A stretch of 64,000 nucleotides of DNA from positions 19,715 through 83,714 of the forward strand of contig CALEJT010000071.1 of the NCBI GenBank assembly GCA_937898685.1, written 5' to 3'. This DNA is from an uncultured Gammaproteobacteria bacterium (lineage in GTDB: Bacteria > Pseudomonadota > Gammaproteobacteria > Pseudomonadales > Pseudohongiellaceae). Positions within the stretch are counted from its first letter, which is position 1. Every line of letters starts with the position of its first letter. This document shows, piece by piece, positions 35,549 through 44,214 of this stretch. Both the position numbers and the translations under genes were made by a program. Under the pieces are notes generated by a model. The model worked only from the letters and a program-made list of their open reading frames with translations, did not search any database and had not been told where the DNA came from.

Positions 35549-35592
35549 TGGGGGTCCGAACTACCCGATTCCATCCGACGGAGGATGCGTCC

Positions 35593-36528
35593 ATGGCATC
35601 TGGCACGCTCGCCATGATTTTCCCGGGCCAGGGTTCCCAGCACGTAGGCATGCTGGCTGAACTCGCTGCCGCCCATCCCATTGTCATCGATACCTTCGAC
35701 GAAGCTTCAGAAGTTCTCGGCTACGATTTGTGGCAGTTGGTCCAAAATGGGACTGCTGAAGAATTGTCGTTGACCCACATCACTCAGCCCGCAATCCTCA
35801 CTGCGTCCGTAGCCCTTTGGCGTCTGTGGCAGGAGCAGGGCGGGGAACTGCCGGACGTGGTCGCTGGTCACAGTCTCGGTGAGTACTCGGCTCTGGTGGC
35901 CGCTGGCGCACTCGAATTCCGTGATGCAGTGGCTCTGGTGGAGCAGCGTGGCAAGTTCATGCAGAGCGCCGTGCCCGTGGGCACCGGCAGCATGGCGGCC
36001 GTGATCGGTCTCGATGACGATGCCGTCATCAAAGCCTGTGCGGAAGCCTCCAGTGATGAAGTGGTGGCAGCAGTGAACTTCAATGCGCCTGGTCAGGTGG
36101 TCATTGCCGGTCACGTTGGCGCCGTTGAAAAAGCCGGTGCCGGCTGCAAGGCCGCAGGTGCCAAGCGCGTACTGCCCTTGCCGGTGAGTGCACCGTTCCA
36201 CTCGCCGCTGATGAAGCCGGCAGCGGAACGTTTCGCCGAAGTGCTGGCCAAGGTCGAGATCAAGGCGCCGTCGATCGCCGTACTGCACAATGTGGGCGTC
36301 GCACCCTGCAACGATCCGACCGTCATCCGCCAGAAACTCGTCGAGCAGATCTATGCGCCGGTGCCCTGGGTGGCAACGGTGAACGCACTGGCCGCACGCG
36401 GCATCACACGAGCACTGGAGATCGGCCCCGGCAAGGTATTGAACGGTTTGAACAAGCGCATCCAGCCCGACATGGCGGTAGCTTCCGTGAACGACCCGGC
36501 CAGCCTCGAAGCCGCGCTGAGTGCCTGA
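35593..36528 (+). CDS. fabD: Malonyl-CoA:ACP transacylase
   Basis: Loads malonyl from CoA onto ACP for fatty-acid elongation. The ATG at 35593 has CGGAGGA upstream and gives 311 aa. The oxyanion motif FPGQGSQHVGM and the nucleophile elbow AGHSLGEYSA (Ser94) are clear, as is the later PFHSPLM with the catalytic His. First gene of the fabD-fabG-acpP cluster after the terminator. Confidence 0.97.
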   Translation: MASGTLAMIFPGQGSQHVGMLAELAAAHPIVIDTFDEASEVLGYDLWQLVQNGTAEELSLTHITQPAILTASVALWRLWQEQGGELPDVVAGHSLGEYSALVAAGALEFRDAVALVEQRGKFMQSAVPVGTGSMAAVIGLDDDAVIKACAEASSDEVVAAVNFNAPGQVVIAGHVGAVEKAGAGCKAAGAKRVLPLPVSAPFHSPLMKPAAERFAEVLAKVEIKAPSIAVLHNVGVAPCNDPTVIRQKLVEQIYAPVPWVATVNALAARGITRALEIGPGKVLNGLNKRIQPDMAVASVNDPASLEAALSA

Positions 36529-36552
36529 ACAAGAACAGAGAAGGGATAGCAC

Positions 36553-37296
36553 ATGAGCATTGCCAACAAACTGGCTCTCGTCACCGGCGCCACCCGCGGC
36601 ATCGGTAAGGCCATCGCCCTCGAGCTGGGCCGCCGCGGCGCCGTGGTCGTCGGCACCGCCACCAGCGAGAACGGGGCGGCGCAGATTTCCGCCTATCTGG
36701 CCGAGGCCGGCATCTCCGGCAAGGGACTGGTTCTGGATGTCAGCGCGAAGGAGTCCGTCGAGACCGTCTGCAAGGAGATCCAGCAGCAGTTCGGCACCGT
36801 CGAGATCCTGGTGAACAACGCCGGCATCACGCGCGACAACCTCCTGATGCGCATGAAGGACGAGGAGTGGGACGCCGTGATCGAGACCAATCTCAGTTCC
36901 ATCTTCCGCCTCACCCGCATCCTGGTGCGCGGCATGATGAAGAACCGCTGGGGTCGCATCATCAGCATCAGCTCCGTGGTGGGCTCGAGCGGCAACCCCG
37001 GACAGGTCAACTACGCCGCCTCCAAGGCCGGTATCGAAGGTTATTCCCGCGCATTGGCCCTCGAAGTCGGCTCACGCGGCATCACCGTCAACTGCATCGC
37101 TCCGGGCTTCATCGACACCGACATGACGCGCGAGTTGCCCGAGGAACAAGCCCAGGCTCTGCTCAGCAAAATCCCGCTCGGCCGCTATGGCCAGGCCGAG
37201 GAAATTGCCGCCGTGGCGGGCTTTTTGGCCTCGCAGGAAGCAAGCTATGTGACGGGTGAAACTATCCATGCAAACGGCGGAATGTATATGGCATAA
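36553..37296 (+). CDS. fabG: 3-oxoacyl-ACP reductase FabG
   Basis: NADPH-dependent reductase of fatty-acid elongation, short-chain dehydrogenase family. The 247-aa protein has TGATRGIG (residues 11-18), NNAG at 88-91 and the catalytic triad Ser141, Tyr154, Lys158 (NYAASKAG). Ribosome-binding site GAAGGGA. Located 24 bases after fabD. Confidence 0.97.
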   Translation: MSIANKLALVTGATRGIGKAIALELGRRGAVVVGTATSENGAAQISAYLAEAGISGKGLVLDVSAKESVETVCKEIQQQFGTVEILVNNAGITRDNLLMRMKDEEWDAVIETNLSSIFRLTRILVRGMMKNRWGRIISISSVVGSSGNPGQVNYAASKAGIEGYSRALALEVGSRGITVNCIAPGFIDTDMTRELPEEQAQALLSKIPLGRYGQAEEIAAVAGFLASQEASYVTGETIHANGGMYMA

Positions 37297-37440
37297 TCCG
37301 CCACCGTCGCAGCCGGAGCCGCTAACTTCCTAGGTGCGCGCACCGATGCCAGAGCGCCAGGAGCCCAGTGTGGCGGCGCTGTGGCACCAATGCAGAATTC
37401 GATTGTCACTTTGTACTCAACCCAGGAGCACTTGAAACCC

Positions 37441-37674
37441 ATGAGTAGCATTGAAGAACGAGTGAAGAAGATTGTCGCTGAGCAGCTCGGCGTCAAAGAA
37501 GAAGAAGTAAAAAACGAAGCCGCTTTCGTCGAAGATCTTGGCGCTGACTCACTCGATACTGTGGAGCTGGTGATGGCGCTCGAAGAAGAATTCGAGACCG
37601 AGATCCCCGACGAGGAAGCCGAGAAAATCACCACCGTTCAGTTGGCCATTGATTACATCAACTCGCACCTCTGA
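37441..37674 (+). CDS. acpP: Acyl carrier protein
   Basis: Carries growing acyl chains on 4'-phosphopantetheine. The start at 37441 gives the standard 77-aa acidic protein (MSSIEERVKKIVAEQLGV), with the attachment Ser37 in the GADSLDT motif. The 144-base gap after fabG and a terminator downstream allow a separate, abundant acpP transcript. AGGAG lies some 14 bases before the ATG, a rather long spacing. Confidence 0.98.
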   Translation: MSSIEERVKKIVAEQLGVKEEEVKNEAAFVEDLGADSLDTVELVMALEEEFETEIPDEEAEKITTVQLAIDYINSHL

Positions 37675-37766
37675 TGCCGCGTCCGAGCAGAACCGCTCCT
37701 GTGGTGAAGCTGCCGGACCCGAGGGTTGAATAAGTAGGCCTGAGCGCCAGTTTCACCCCATCCAAG

Positions 37767-37802
37767 AGCTACTCAGGACCCTGTCCCGAGTAGCTTTTTT
37801 AT
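37767..37802 (+). terminator. Terminator between acpP and fabF
   Basis: AGCTACTC (37767-37774) pairs with GAGTAGCT (37788-37795), with a smaller inner pairing GGAC/GTCC, and is followed by a run of T. Only about 40 bases separate it from fabF, so fabF needs readthrough or its own promoter. Confidence 0.85.
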
Positions 37803-37846
37803 TGGCCCTATAGCAACATCGCTGGCTTTATCGTGGAGGAATGACC

Positions 37847-39085
37847 TTGTCCCGAAGAAGAGTCGTCATCACCGGTATGGGTGCGCTGACGCCCCTAGGC
37901 AATACGGTGGCAGAGACCTGGGAAGGCCTGTGTGCGGGCAAGAGTGGCATCGCACCAATCACCCATTTCGATGTCAGTGCCTATTCCACTCGTTTCGGCG
38001 GCTCGATCCGCAATTTCGACATCACCCAGTACATCGAACAGAAGGAAGCTCGTCGCATCGATGCGTTCCTGCATTACGGCGTGGCGGCCGGCATCCAGGC
38101 CGTGCGTGATTCCGGCATTCTGGACGCGGGCTACGATCCGCTGCGAGTAGGGGTGTCGGCCGGTTCCGGCATCGGAGGCATCACCTCCATCGAGAACACG
38201 GTTCATACCATCGACAGCGCCGGCCCACGCAAGATCTCGCCGTTCTTCGTGCCGGGTTCGATCATCAACATGATCTCGGGCACGCTCTCGATCATGTTCA
38301 ATTTCCAGGGTCCCAACATCGCGGTCACCACTGCCTGTACCACGGGCACCCACAACATCGGCTTGGCGGCCCGCATGATCGCCCACGGCGATGCCGACGC
38401 CATGATCGTCGGTGGCTCCGAGATGGCGACCTCACCGGTTGGTCTGGGCGGCTTCTGTGCCGCACGCGCGCTGTCGACCCGCAACGACGATCCCGAGGCG
38501 GCCAGCCGTCCTTGGGATGCCGACCGCGACGGCTTCGTGCTCAGCGACGGTGCCGGCATGCTGGTGCTGGAAGAGTACGAGGCGGCCAAGAAGCGCGGAG
38601 CGCACATCTACGCCGAGCTCGCCGGTTTCGGCATGAGTGGGGACGCCTTCCATATCACTTCGCCGCCCGAAGACGGCCGTGGGGCGGCGGCCTGCATGGA
38701 GAACGCGCTGCGCGACGCCGGAGTCACGGCAGAGCAGGTGGACTACATCAACGCTCACGGTACCTCGACCCCGGCAGGTGACCTTGCGGAAACGCGCGCG
38801 ATTCACCGAGTGTTCGGTCCCCATGCCAAGCGCGTGGCGGTAAGCTCCACCAAGTCGATGGTGGGCCACCTCCTGGGCGCTGCTGGTGCGGTGGAAGCCA
38901 TCTTCAGTGTGCTTTCCCTGGTGCATCAGGTGGCTCCGCCTACGATCAACCATCACAACCCCGGCGAAGGCTGTGATCTCGACTACGTCCCCAATGTGGC
39001 ACGCGACATGAAAATGGAAGTGGTGGTCAGCAACTCCTTCGGTTTCGGCGGCACCAACGGTTCGCTGGTGTTCCGGCGCGTCTGA
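37847..39085 (+). CDS. fabF: 3-oxoacyl-ACP synthase II
   Basis: Elongating condensing enzyme of fatty-acid synthesis. I place the start at the TTG at 37847: GGAGGA (37835-37840) lies six bases before it, and the product MSRRRVVITGMGALTPLG has the family N-terminus. An ATG at 37841 directly abuts the ribosome-binding site and would add two residues. Catalytic residues Cys164 (TACTTG), His304 (NAHGTS) and His341 (VGHLLGAAG) are in place in the 412-aa protein. Confidence 0.95.
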   Translation: MSRRRVVITGMGALTPLGNTVAETWEGLCAGKSGIAPITHFDVSAYSTRFGGSIRNFDITQYIEQKEARRIDAFLHYGVAAGIQAVRDSGILDAGYDPLRVGVSAGSGIGGITSIENTVHTIDSAGPRKISPFFVPGSIINMISGTLSIMFNFQGPNIAVTTACTTGTHNIGLAARMIAHGDADAMIVGGSEMATSPVGLGGFCAARALSTRNDDPEAASRPWDADRDGFVLSDGAGMLVLEEYEAAKKRGAHIYAELAGFGMSGDAFHITSPPEDGRGAAACMENALRDAGVTAEQVDYINAHGTSTPAGDLAETRAIHRVFGPHAKRVAVSSTKSMVGHLLGAAGAVEAIFSVLSLVHQVAPPTINHHNPGEGCDLDYVPNVARDMKMEVVVSNSFGFGGTNGSLVFRRV

Positions 39086-39092
39086 GGCGTCG

Positions 39093-39920
39093 ATGAGCGG
39101 CGGGCAGGTCCTCATCAACGGTGAACCCGGGACGAGTCTGCCCGTGGGTGACCGTGGCCTCGGTTTGGGCGACGGCCTGTTCGAGACGGTGCTGATCAGA
39201 AATGGTCAGCCTGTCCTCCTGCAGGAGCATCTCAAGCGCCTCGCCTGGGGACTCGAAGTTCTTTCTATTCCACTTGAAATTTCTCTTGTAACACACGAGA
39301 TAGAAAAGATTTTTTCTCTCTATTCTCCGCGCGATGCCGTGCTCAAAGTGTGGTGTTCCCGTGGCCAGGGTGGTCGCGGCTACCGCGCCGCTGCCGACCT
39401 CGTTCCCACCCGCATTCTGAGTCTGCATCCCTTACCGCCACCGGTGCCGGTCGCGGGTGTGAAGGCTTTCCTGTGTCGCCAGACCGTCGCGGTCCAGCCG
39501 GTACTGGCCGGGATCAAGCATCTGAATCGTCTGGAACAGGTTCTGGCCAGCCAGGAATGGCCGGACGACAGTTTCCATGAAGGGCTGATGTTCACGGCGC
39601 TGGGTGAAGCCATCGAAGGTACGCGCAGCAACCTGCTACTGTCTCTCAATGGCCAGTGGCTCACCCCCGACCTCAGCGACTGCGGCATCGCCGGCGTCAT
39701 GCGTGGGCACCTGCTCGACAAGTGGGGAGGGCGACTCCAGGTGGGGAAAGTCAGGTTGGAAGACGTGCTGGCGGCGGACGAGCTCTGCTTCTGCAACAGC
39801 GTCTCCGGGATCATGCCGGTGCGGCTGCTGCGTGACTACGACGGCCAGGACCACGCGGTTTCCCCGGGTCCGCTCTGCGCCGCGGCGCAGGCGACCTTCC
39901 AGGAGCTGCTCGAGTCATGA
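39093..39920 (+). CDS. pabC: Aminodeoxychorismate lyase
   Basis: Pyridoxal-phosphate enzyme (fold type IV) that forms 4-aminobenzoate from aminodeoxychorismate, for folate. The 275-aa protein has DRGLGLGDGLFETV, the Lys in AGIKHLNRLEQVLA (cofactor-binding) and SNLLLS, typical of PabC. Its partner PabB is encoded at 54.8 kb. An AT-rich patch at 39257-39328 uses codons (CTT, TCT, ATT, ATA) unlike the rest of the gene, without breaking the frame. The stop overlaps mltG (ATGA). Confidence 0.92.
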   Translation: MSGGQVLINGEPGTSLPVGDRGLGLGDGLFETVLIRNGQPVLLQEHLKRLAWGLEVLSIPLEISLVTHEIEKIFSLYSPRDAVLKVWCSRGQGGRGYRAAADLVPTRILSLHPLPPPVPVAGVKAFLCRQTVAVQPVLAGIKHLNRLEQVLASQEWPDDSFHEGLMFTALGEAIEGTRSNLLLSLNGQWLTPDLSDCGIAGVMRGHLLDKWGGRLQVGKVRLEDVLAADELCFCNSVSGIMPVRLLRDYDGQDHAVSPGPLCAAAQATFQELLES

Positions 39921-40927
39921 AAACCTTCTTCTCGGGTAAGGTGCTGATCGGCATCGCCAGCGTGGTGGCGGTGGTTTTGATTGCCGTCTTCGTGCGCGTG
40001 CTGCTGCACTTCCGCTACGTGGAGACGCCGCTCGCGCTCAGCGGCGACTACATTCTGATGGTGGAGCAGGGCAGCAATCTCACACGCGTGCTCGAGCGGC
40101 TCGAAGCCGAGGGCATCATCCCAAGTGCGCTGGACCTGCGCCTCTATGCGCGTTTCAACCAGCCCGGCATCCGCCTGCAGGCGGGGGAATACAAGCTCGA
40201 CAGCAGCCTGGTGGGCCGCACCTTGCTGCAGAAACTGGCACGCGGCGACGTGGTCTACCATCGCCTCAGCCTCATCGAGGGCTGGACCATCGAACAGGCG
40301 CTTAGTGCCATCCAACAGCACGAAGCCGTGCGCGCCGTACTGCGCGACGTCGAGGATCTGCGTGAACGTCTGGCGCTCGAAAGTTCACCGGAAGGGCTCT
40401 TCTTTCCCGACACCTACAGCTTCGTGCGCGGTACCACGGACCTCGAATTGCTCAGCCAGGCGCATCAACTCATGAACCGCGAATTGGAGCAGGCCTGGGC
40501 CGAACGTGATTCCGGCCTGCCGTATGCAAATCCATACGAGATGTTGATCATGGCCTCGATCATCGAGAAGGAAACCGGGCTCGCCTCGGAGCGGCAGCAG
40601 ATTGCGGGCGTGTTCGTGCGCCGCCTGCGCCAGGGCATGCGTCTGCAGACCGACCCCACCGTCATCTACGGCCTCGGCAAGGAATTCGACGGCAATCTCA
40701 CCCGCACCCATCTGCAAACCGACACTCCTTGGAATACCTATACACGCGAGGGCCTGCCGCCGACGCCGATCGCCTTGCCAGGACGCGCCGCCTTGCTCGC
40801 GAGTGCCCATCCGGATGATTCCAACGCGCTGTACTTCGTCTCGAAGGGAGATGGCAGTCATCACTTTTCGGCGACGTTGCAGGAACACAACGAAGCGGTA
40901 CGTCGCTATCAGCAGGGAGGTCGTTGA
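39917..40927 (+). CDS. mltG: Endolytic murein transglycosylase MltG
   Basis: Inner-membrane-anchored lytic transglycosylase that ends nascent glycan strands. The 336-aa product has one N-terminal membrane helix (about residues 9-29), a LysM-like region, and the YceG domain with LASERQ preceded by SIIEKETG, which carries the catalytic Glu, then LQTDPTVIYGLG and YTREGLPPTPI. The gene is translationally linked to pabC by overlap. Confidence 0.95.
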   Translation: MKTFFSGKVLIGIASVVAVVLIAVFVRVLLHFRYVETPLALSGDYILMVEQGSNLTRVLERLEAEGIIPSALDLRLYARFNQPGIRLQAGEYKLDSSLVGRTLLQKLARGDVVYHRLSLIEGWTIEQALSAIQQHEAVRAVLRDVEDLRERLALESSPEGLFFPDTYSFVRGTTDLELLSQAHQLMNRELEQAWAERDSGLPYANPYEMLIMASIIEKETGLASERQQIAGVFVRRLRQGMRLQTDPTVIYGLGKEFDGNLTRTHLQTDTPWNTYTREGLPPTPIALPGRAALLASAHPDDSNALYFVSKGDGSHHFSATLQEHNEAVRRYQQGGR

Positions 40928-40929
40928 GA

Positions 40930-41595
40930 ATGGTGCCAAGGGAAGGGCAGCGTGGTCGTTTCATCGCCATCGAAGGCATCGACGGCGCTGGTAAAGGGGT
41001 ACAGAGTCGCGCGCTGGTGGCGTGGCTGCAATCGCTGCAACTCGACGTGCTGCATACGCGGGAACCCGGTGGTTCACCCGGTGCGGAAGAAATCCGCCAA
41101 CTGCTCGTCACCGGCGAAGCAAACCGCTGGGACGCAATGACGGAATTGCTTCTGGTCTATGCCGCGCGCCGCAGTCACCTGACGCAGACCGTGTGGCCGG
41201 CTCTCGATGCCGGCCGCTGGGTGGTGAGCGATCGTTTCGCCGATTCCTCTCGTGCCTTCCAGGGCATTGCCGGTGGTCTCGGGCTCGATGTGGTGGAGGA
41301 CATCCACGCCTTGGTCGTGGGTGAGTTCGCACCGGATCTCACCATCGTGCTCGATCTCGATCCCGAGGTCGCACTCGCGCGCACCGATGCGCGCGGCAGC
41401 CACGAAGACCGTTTCGAGAAGAAGGGACTGCAATACCAAACGCAGGTCCGTGAAGGCTTTCGTGAGCTCGCCCTGCGTTCTCCCGACACCCATCTCCTGG
41501 TCGACGCGGCACAGCCGGTGGAGTTGGTCAGCACGGCGCTGTTGCGTGGGGTCGCAGAGCGGCTGAATCTGCCGCTGCCGGAGGCGGTGATCTGA
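40930..41595 (+). CDS. tmk: Thymidylate kinase
   Basis: Phosphorylates dTMP to dTDP. I use the ATG at 40930 because GGGAGG lies nine bases upstream; a TTG at 40924 overlaps the mltG stop. The 221-aa protein shows the P-loop EGIDGAGKG (Lys22), the REPGGS motif, SDRFADSSRAFQG with the DRF/Y substrate motif, and a LID region at DRFEKKG. The residue after the P-loop Lys is Gly rather than Ser/Thr. The stop overlaps the holB start. Confidence 0.94.
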   Translation: MVPREGQRGRFIAIEGIDGAGKGVQSRALVAWLQSLQLDVLHTREPGGSPGAEEIRQLLVTGEANRWDAMTELLLVYAARRSHLTQTVWPALDAGRWVVSDRFADSSRAFQGIAGGLGLDVVEDIHALVVGEFAPDLTIVLDLDPEVALARTDARGSHEDRFEKKGLQYQTQVREGFRELALRSPDTHLLVDAAQPVELVSTALLRGVAERLNLPLPEAVI

Positions 41596-42584
41596 TGGCG
41601 CTACTGCCTTGGTGTGAAGCGCCTTTCCAGCGCCTGCGCCAATTGCGGGAACAAGGGCGTCTCGGTCACGCCTGGCTCGTGGCGGGACCGCAGGGTGTCG
41701 GCAAGCTGCAGTTCGTGCAGGACGTCGCGCGCTGGATGTTCTGTTCCCAGCCCACATCGCACGGCGCCTGCGGCGAATGTCAGGACTGTCATCTCTTCGA
41801 CGTCGGTACGCATCCCGATTGGTTGCTGCTGCAACCCGAGAAGAAACAAATCACCGTCGGTCAGGTGCGTGAGCTCATCGACTTCGCGCACAACACCAGC
41901 CAACGCGGCGCCAAGGTGCTCGTGATCGCGCCGGCCGAGGCGATGAACGTCAACGCCGCCAACGCGCTGCTGAAGATTCTGGAAGAACCTCCGCCGGAAA
42001 CCTTGTTGGTCCTCGTCAGTCATCAGAGCGGCCAATTGCTCGCTACCCTGCGCAGCCGGTGCCAGCAATTGCAGTTGACGCTGCCCGAGCGAGCGCAGGC
42101 GTTACTCTGGTTGCGAGAGCAAGGCGCCGAGGAAGCCGAGCGCCTTCTGGACAAGGCCAAGGGCGCGCCGCTCAAGGCCCTGGATCTGGCCCACAACGAC
42201 GTACTCGCCACGCAGGACACGATGCTGGCGCAGCTGCAGGCCTTGCTGGACGGCAAGCTCACTGCGATCCAGGCGGCGAAAACATGTGAAAAATTCGCCG
42301 TTCAGACTAGCATTGAGTACTTGCTGAGCTGTTGTCATGACCTGTTGCGTGCGCTACAGGCCGGGCTGCAGCCCAGCGAAGAATTGCGACCACTTCTGAA
42401 CCGCTTGAATCAGATTGGAACCGCACCAGCCTTGCTCCCTGCGCTGCATGCCTATCAGCAACAGGTGCAGGCGGCGTACAAGGTGGCAGTGGCACCCAAC
42501 AACGCCAACGCTCTCTTGATGTTGGAAGCCTTGTTCGGTGGCTGGCTGAAATTGCGGGAACGACTACGCCGGTCGCGCCAATAG
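41595..42584 (+). CDS. holB: DNA polymerase III subunit delta'
   Basis: Clamp-loader subunit that stays in the closed conformation and binds no ATP itself. The 329-aa product has a degenerate Walker A (GPQGVGKLQ, Lys37), a zinc-binding Cys set (Cys50, 59, 62, 65), NALLKILEEPP and the sensor-1 SRC motif in LRSRCQQL. Position between tmk and pilZ matches Pseudomonas. Confidence 0.94.
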   Translation: MALLPWCEAPFQRLRQLREQGRLGHAWLVAGPQGVGKLQFVQDVARWMFCSQPTSHGACGECQDCHLFDVGTHPDWLLLQPEKKQITVGQVRELIDFAHNTSQRGAKVLVIAPAEAMNVNAANALLKILEEPPPETLLVLVSHQSGQLLATLRSRCQQLQLTLPERAQALLWLREQGAEEAERLLDKAKGAPLKALDLAHNDVLATQDTMLAQLQALLDGKLTAIQAAKTCEKFAVQTSIEYLLSCCHDLLRALQAGLQPSEELRPLLNRLNQIGTAPALLPALHAYQQQVQAAYKVAVAPNNANALLMLEALFGGWLKLRERLRRSRQ

Positions 42585-42619
42585 AAGAACTAGAAAACCA
42601 AGAAGAAGAGGGGACGGCA

Positions 42620-42961
42620 GTGAACATCGGTTCGCAAGGCATCTTGACCATCGCTGTCCGCACGCCCGAGGCCCTGCATGAGGCCTACATGCCCTTCGTC
42701 GACAACGGCGGGCTCTTCATTCCCACCACACGCAATTACGAACTGGGAGACCAGGTGTTCGTGTTGCTCGATCTGTTCGATGAACCCGAACGCTTACCTT
42801 TCACCGGCACCGTCACGTGGCTCACACCAGCACAGGCGCAACACGGCAAGCCGCAGGGTATCGGTCTGCGCTTCAACGAACGCAACAGTCCGGTGCGTCG
42901 CAAGATCGAACAACATCTCAGCCGTTTCCCCACTTCCGAACTTCCTACTCACACCCTTTGA
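42620..42961 (+). CDS. pilZ: PilZ-domain type IV pilus assembly protein
   Basis: A single PilZ domain of 113 aa, starting with GTG at 42620 (AGGGGACG upstream). Founding-type PilZ proteins, needed for type IV pilus assembly, lack the c-di-GMP-binding RxxxR motif; I also see no such motif in the N-terminal segment here. DNGGLFIPT and QGIGLRFNE correspond to the domain core. Other pilus genes are not in the window. Confidence 0.88.
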   Translation: MNIGSQGILTIAVRTPEALHEAYMPFVDNGGLFIPTTRNYELGDQVFVLLDLFDEPERLPFTGTVTWLTPAQAQHGKPQGIGLRFNERNSPVRRKIEQHLSRFPTSELPTHTL

Positions 42962-42994
42962 GTAAGCCCATCCACTACTACAACGACCAATGCC

Positions 42995-44143
42995 ATGAAG
43001 CTTTCCCAATGCCATAACTTTCAGGACTTCCGCAAACTCGCGGAGAAGACCCTGCCAGGACCGATCTTCCATTACATCGACGGTGCAGCGGATGACGAAG
43101 TCACTTATCGCCGCAACACCAGCGCCTACGATTCGGTGGATCTGGTACCCAACATCCTGCGCGGTGTCGAAGAGGTCGACATGTCGGTGACCGTGTTCGG
43201 CAAGAAGCTGGCAATGCCACTCTACTGCGCACCGACGGCCTTGCAGCGTCTGTTCCATCCCGATGGCGAGCGTGCCGTGGCACGTGCGGCGCAGAAGTTC
43301 GGCACGATGTTCGGTGTGTCTTCGCTCGGTACGGTGAGCGTGGAGGAAATCGGCGCGATGATCGACACGCCGAAGATGTTCCAGTTCTACTTCCACAAGG
43401 ATCGCGGTCTCAACGACAGCTTGCTCGAGCGTGCCAAGGCCGCGAAGTTCGACGTGTTGGCCTTGACCGTGGACACGATCACCGGCGGCAACCGTGAGCG
43501 CGATCTGCGCACCGGCTTCACCTCACCGCCGCGTCTGACGCCGTCCAGTCTTCTCAGTTTCGCCATGCGTCCGAAATGGGCCTGGAATTACTTCACCAAT
43601 CCCAAGTTCGATCTGCCGCATCTCTCGACACACGTGAGCGAGGGCTCGAGTCTGGCGACTTCGATCGGCAGTTATTTCTCCAAGATGCTCGACCAGAGCA
43701 TGAGCTGGAAGGATGCCGAAGCACTCTGTGCGAAATGGAACGGTCATTTCGCGTTGAAGGGGGTGATGAGCGTGGCCGACGCCAAGCGTGCGGTCGACAT
43801 CGGGTGCACCGGCATCATGGTGTCGAACCACGGTGGCAGACAGCTCGATGGTTCGCGTGCGCCGTTCGATCAGCTGGCGGAGATCGTCGATGCCGTGGGC
43901 GACAAGATCGACGTGATCTGTGAGGGGGGGATCCAACGCGGCACGCATGTGCTCAAAGCACTCTCGATGGGCGCGAAGGCCTGTTCCGGTGGCCGCCTCT
44001 ATCTCTATGCCTTGGCAGCTGCGGGTCAGCCGGGTGTCGAACGCGCCTTGGGTCAGTTGCGTACCGAAATCGAGCGCGGCATGAAGTTGATGGGCGTGAG
44101 AAATGTCGGTGAGCTGAGCCGCGAGAATCTGCGCTTCCGCTGA
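42995..44143 (+). CDS. FMN-dependent alpha-hydroxy-acid dehydrogenase, L-lactate dehydrogenase type
   Basis: A 382-aa member of the glycolate oxidase/lactate dehydrogenase family that oxidises an L-2-hydroxy acid with FMN. The active-site signature SNHGGRQLDGS with its catalytic His is at about residue 276, and YIDGAADDE near the N-terminus and CEGGIQRGTHVLKAL near the C-terminus bind FMN. The likely substrate is L-lactate, as for LldD, but mandelate or other hydroxy acids cannot be excluded. No lactate permease or LldR regulator is nearby. It lies 33 bases after pilZ and ends in a terminator. Confidence 0.85.
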   Translation: MKLSQCHNFQDFRKLAEKTLPGPIFHYIDGAADDEVTYRRNTSAYDSVDLVPNILRGVEEVDMSVTVFGKKLAMPLYCAPTALQRLFHPDGERAVARAAQKFGTMFGVSSLGTVSVEEIGAMIDTPKMFQFYFHKDRGLNDSLLERAKAAKFDVLALTVDTITGGNRERDLRTGFTSPPRLTPSSLLSFAMRPKWAWNYFTNPKFDLPHLSTHVSEGSSLATSIGSYFSKMLDQSMSWKDAEALCAKWNGHFALKGVMSVADAKRAVDIGCTGIMVSNHGGRQLDGSRAPFDQLAEIVDAVGDKIDVICEGGIQRGTHVLKALSMGAKACSGGRLYLYALAAAGQPGVERALGQLRTEIERGMKLMGVRNVGELSRENLRFR

Positions 44144-44160
44144 AAGCGTTCCAGCATACG

Positions 44161-44195
44161 AAAACGGCGGGCCAAGTGGTCCGCCGTTTTTGTTT
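44161..44195. terminator. Terminator between convergent lldD-like gene and ggt
   Basis: AAAACGGCGG (44161-44170) pairs with CCGCCGTTTT (44181-44190), followed by TGTTTG. The A run and T run on either side let it serve both strands. Confidence 0.9.
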
Positions 44196-44214
44196 GTACT
44201 GAAAGTTGATTTGC

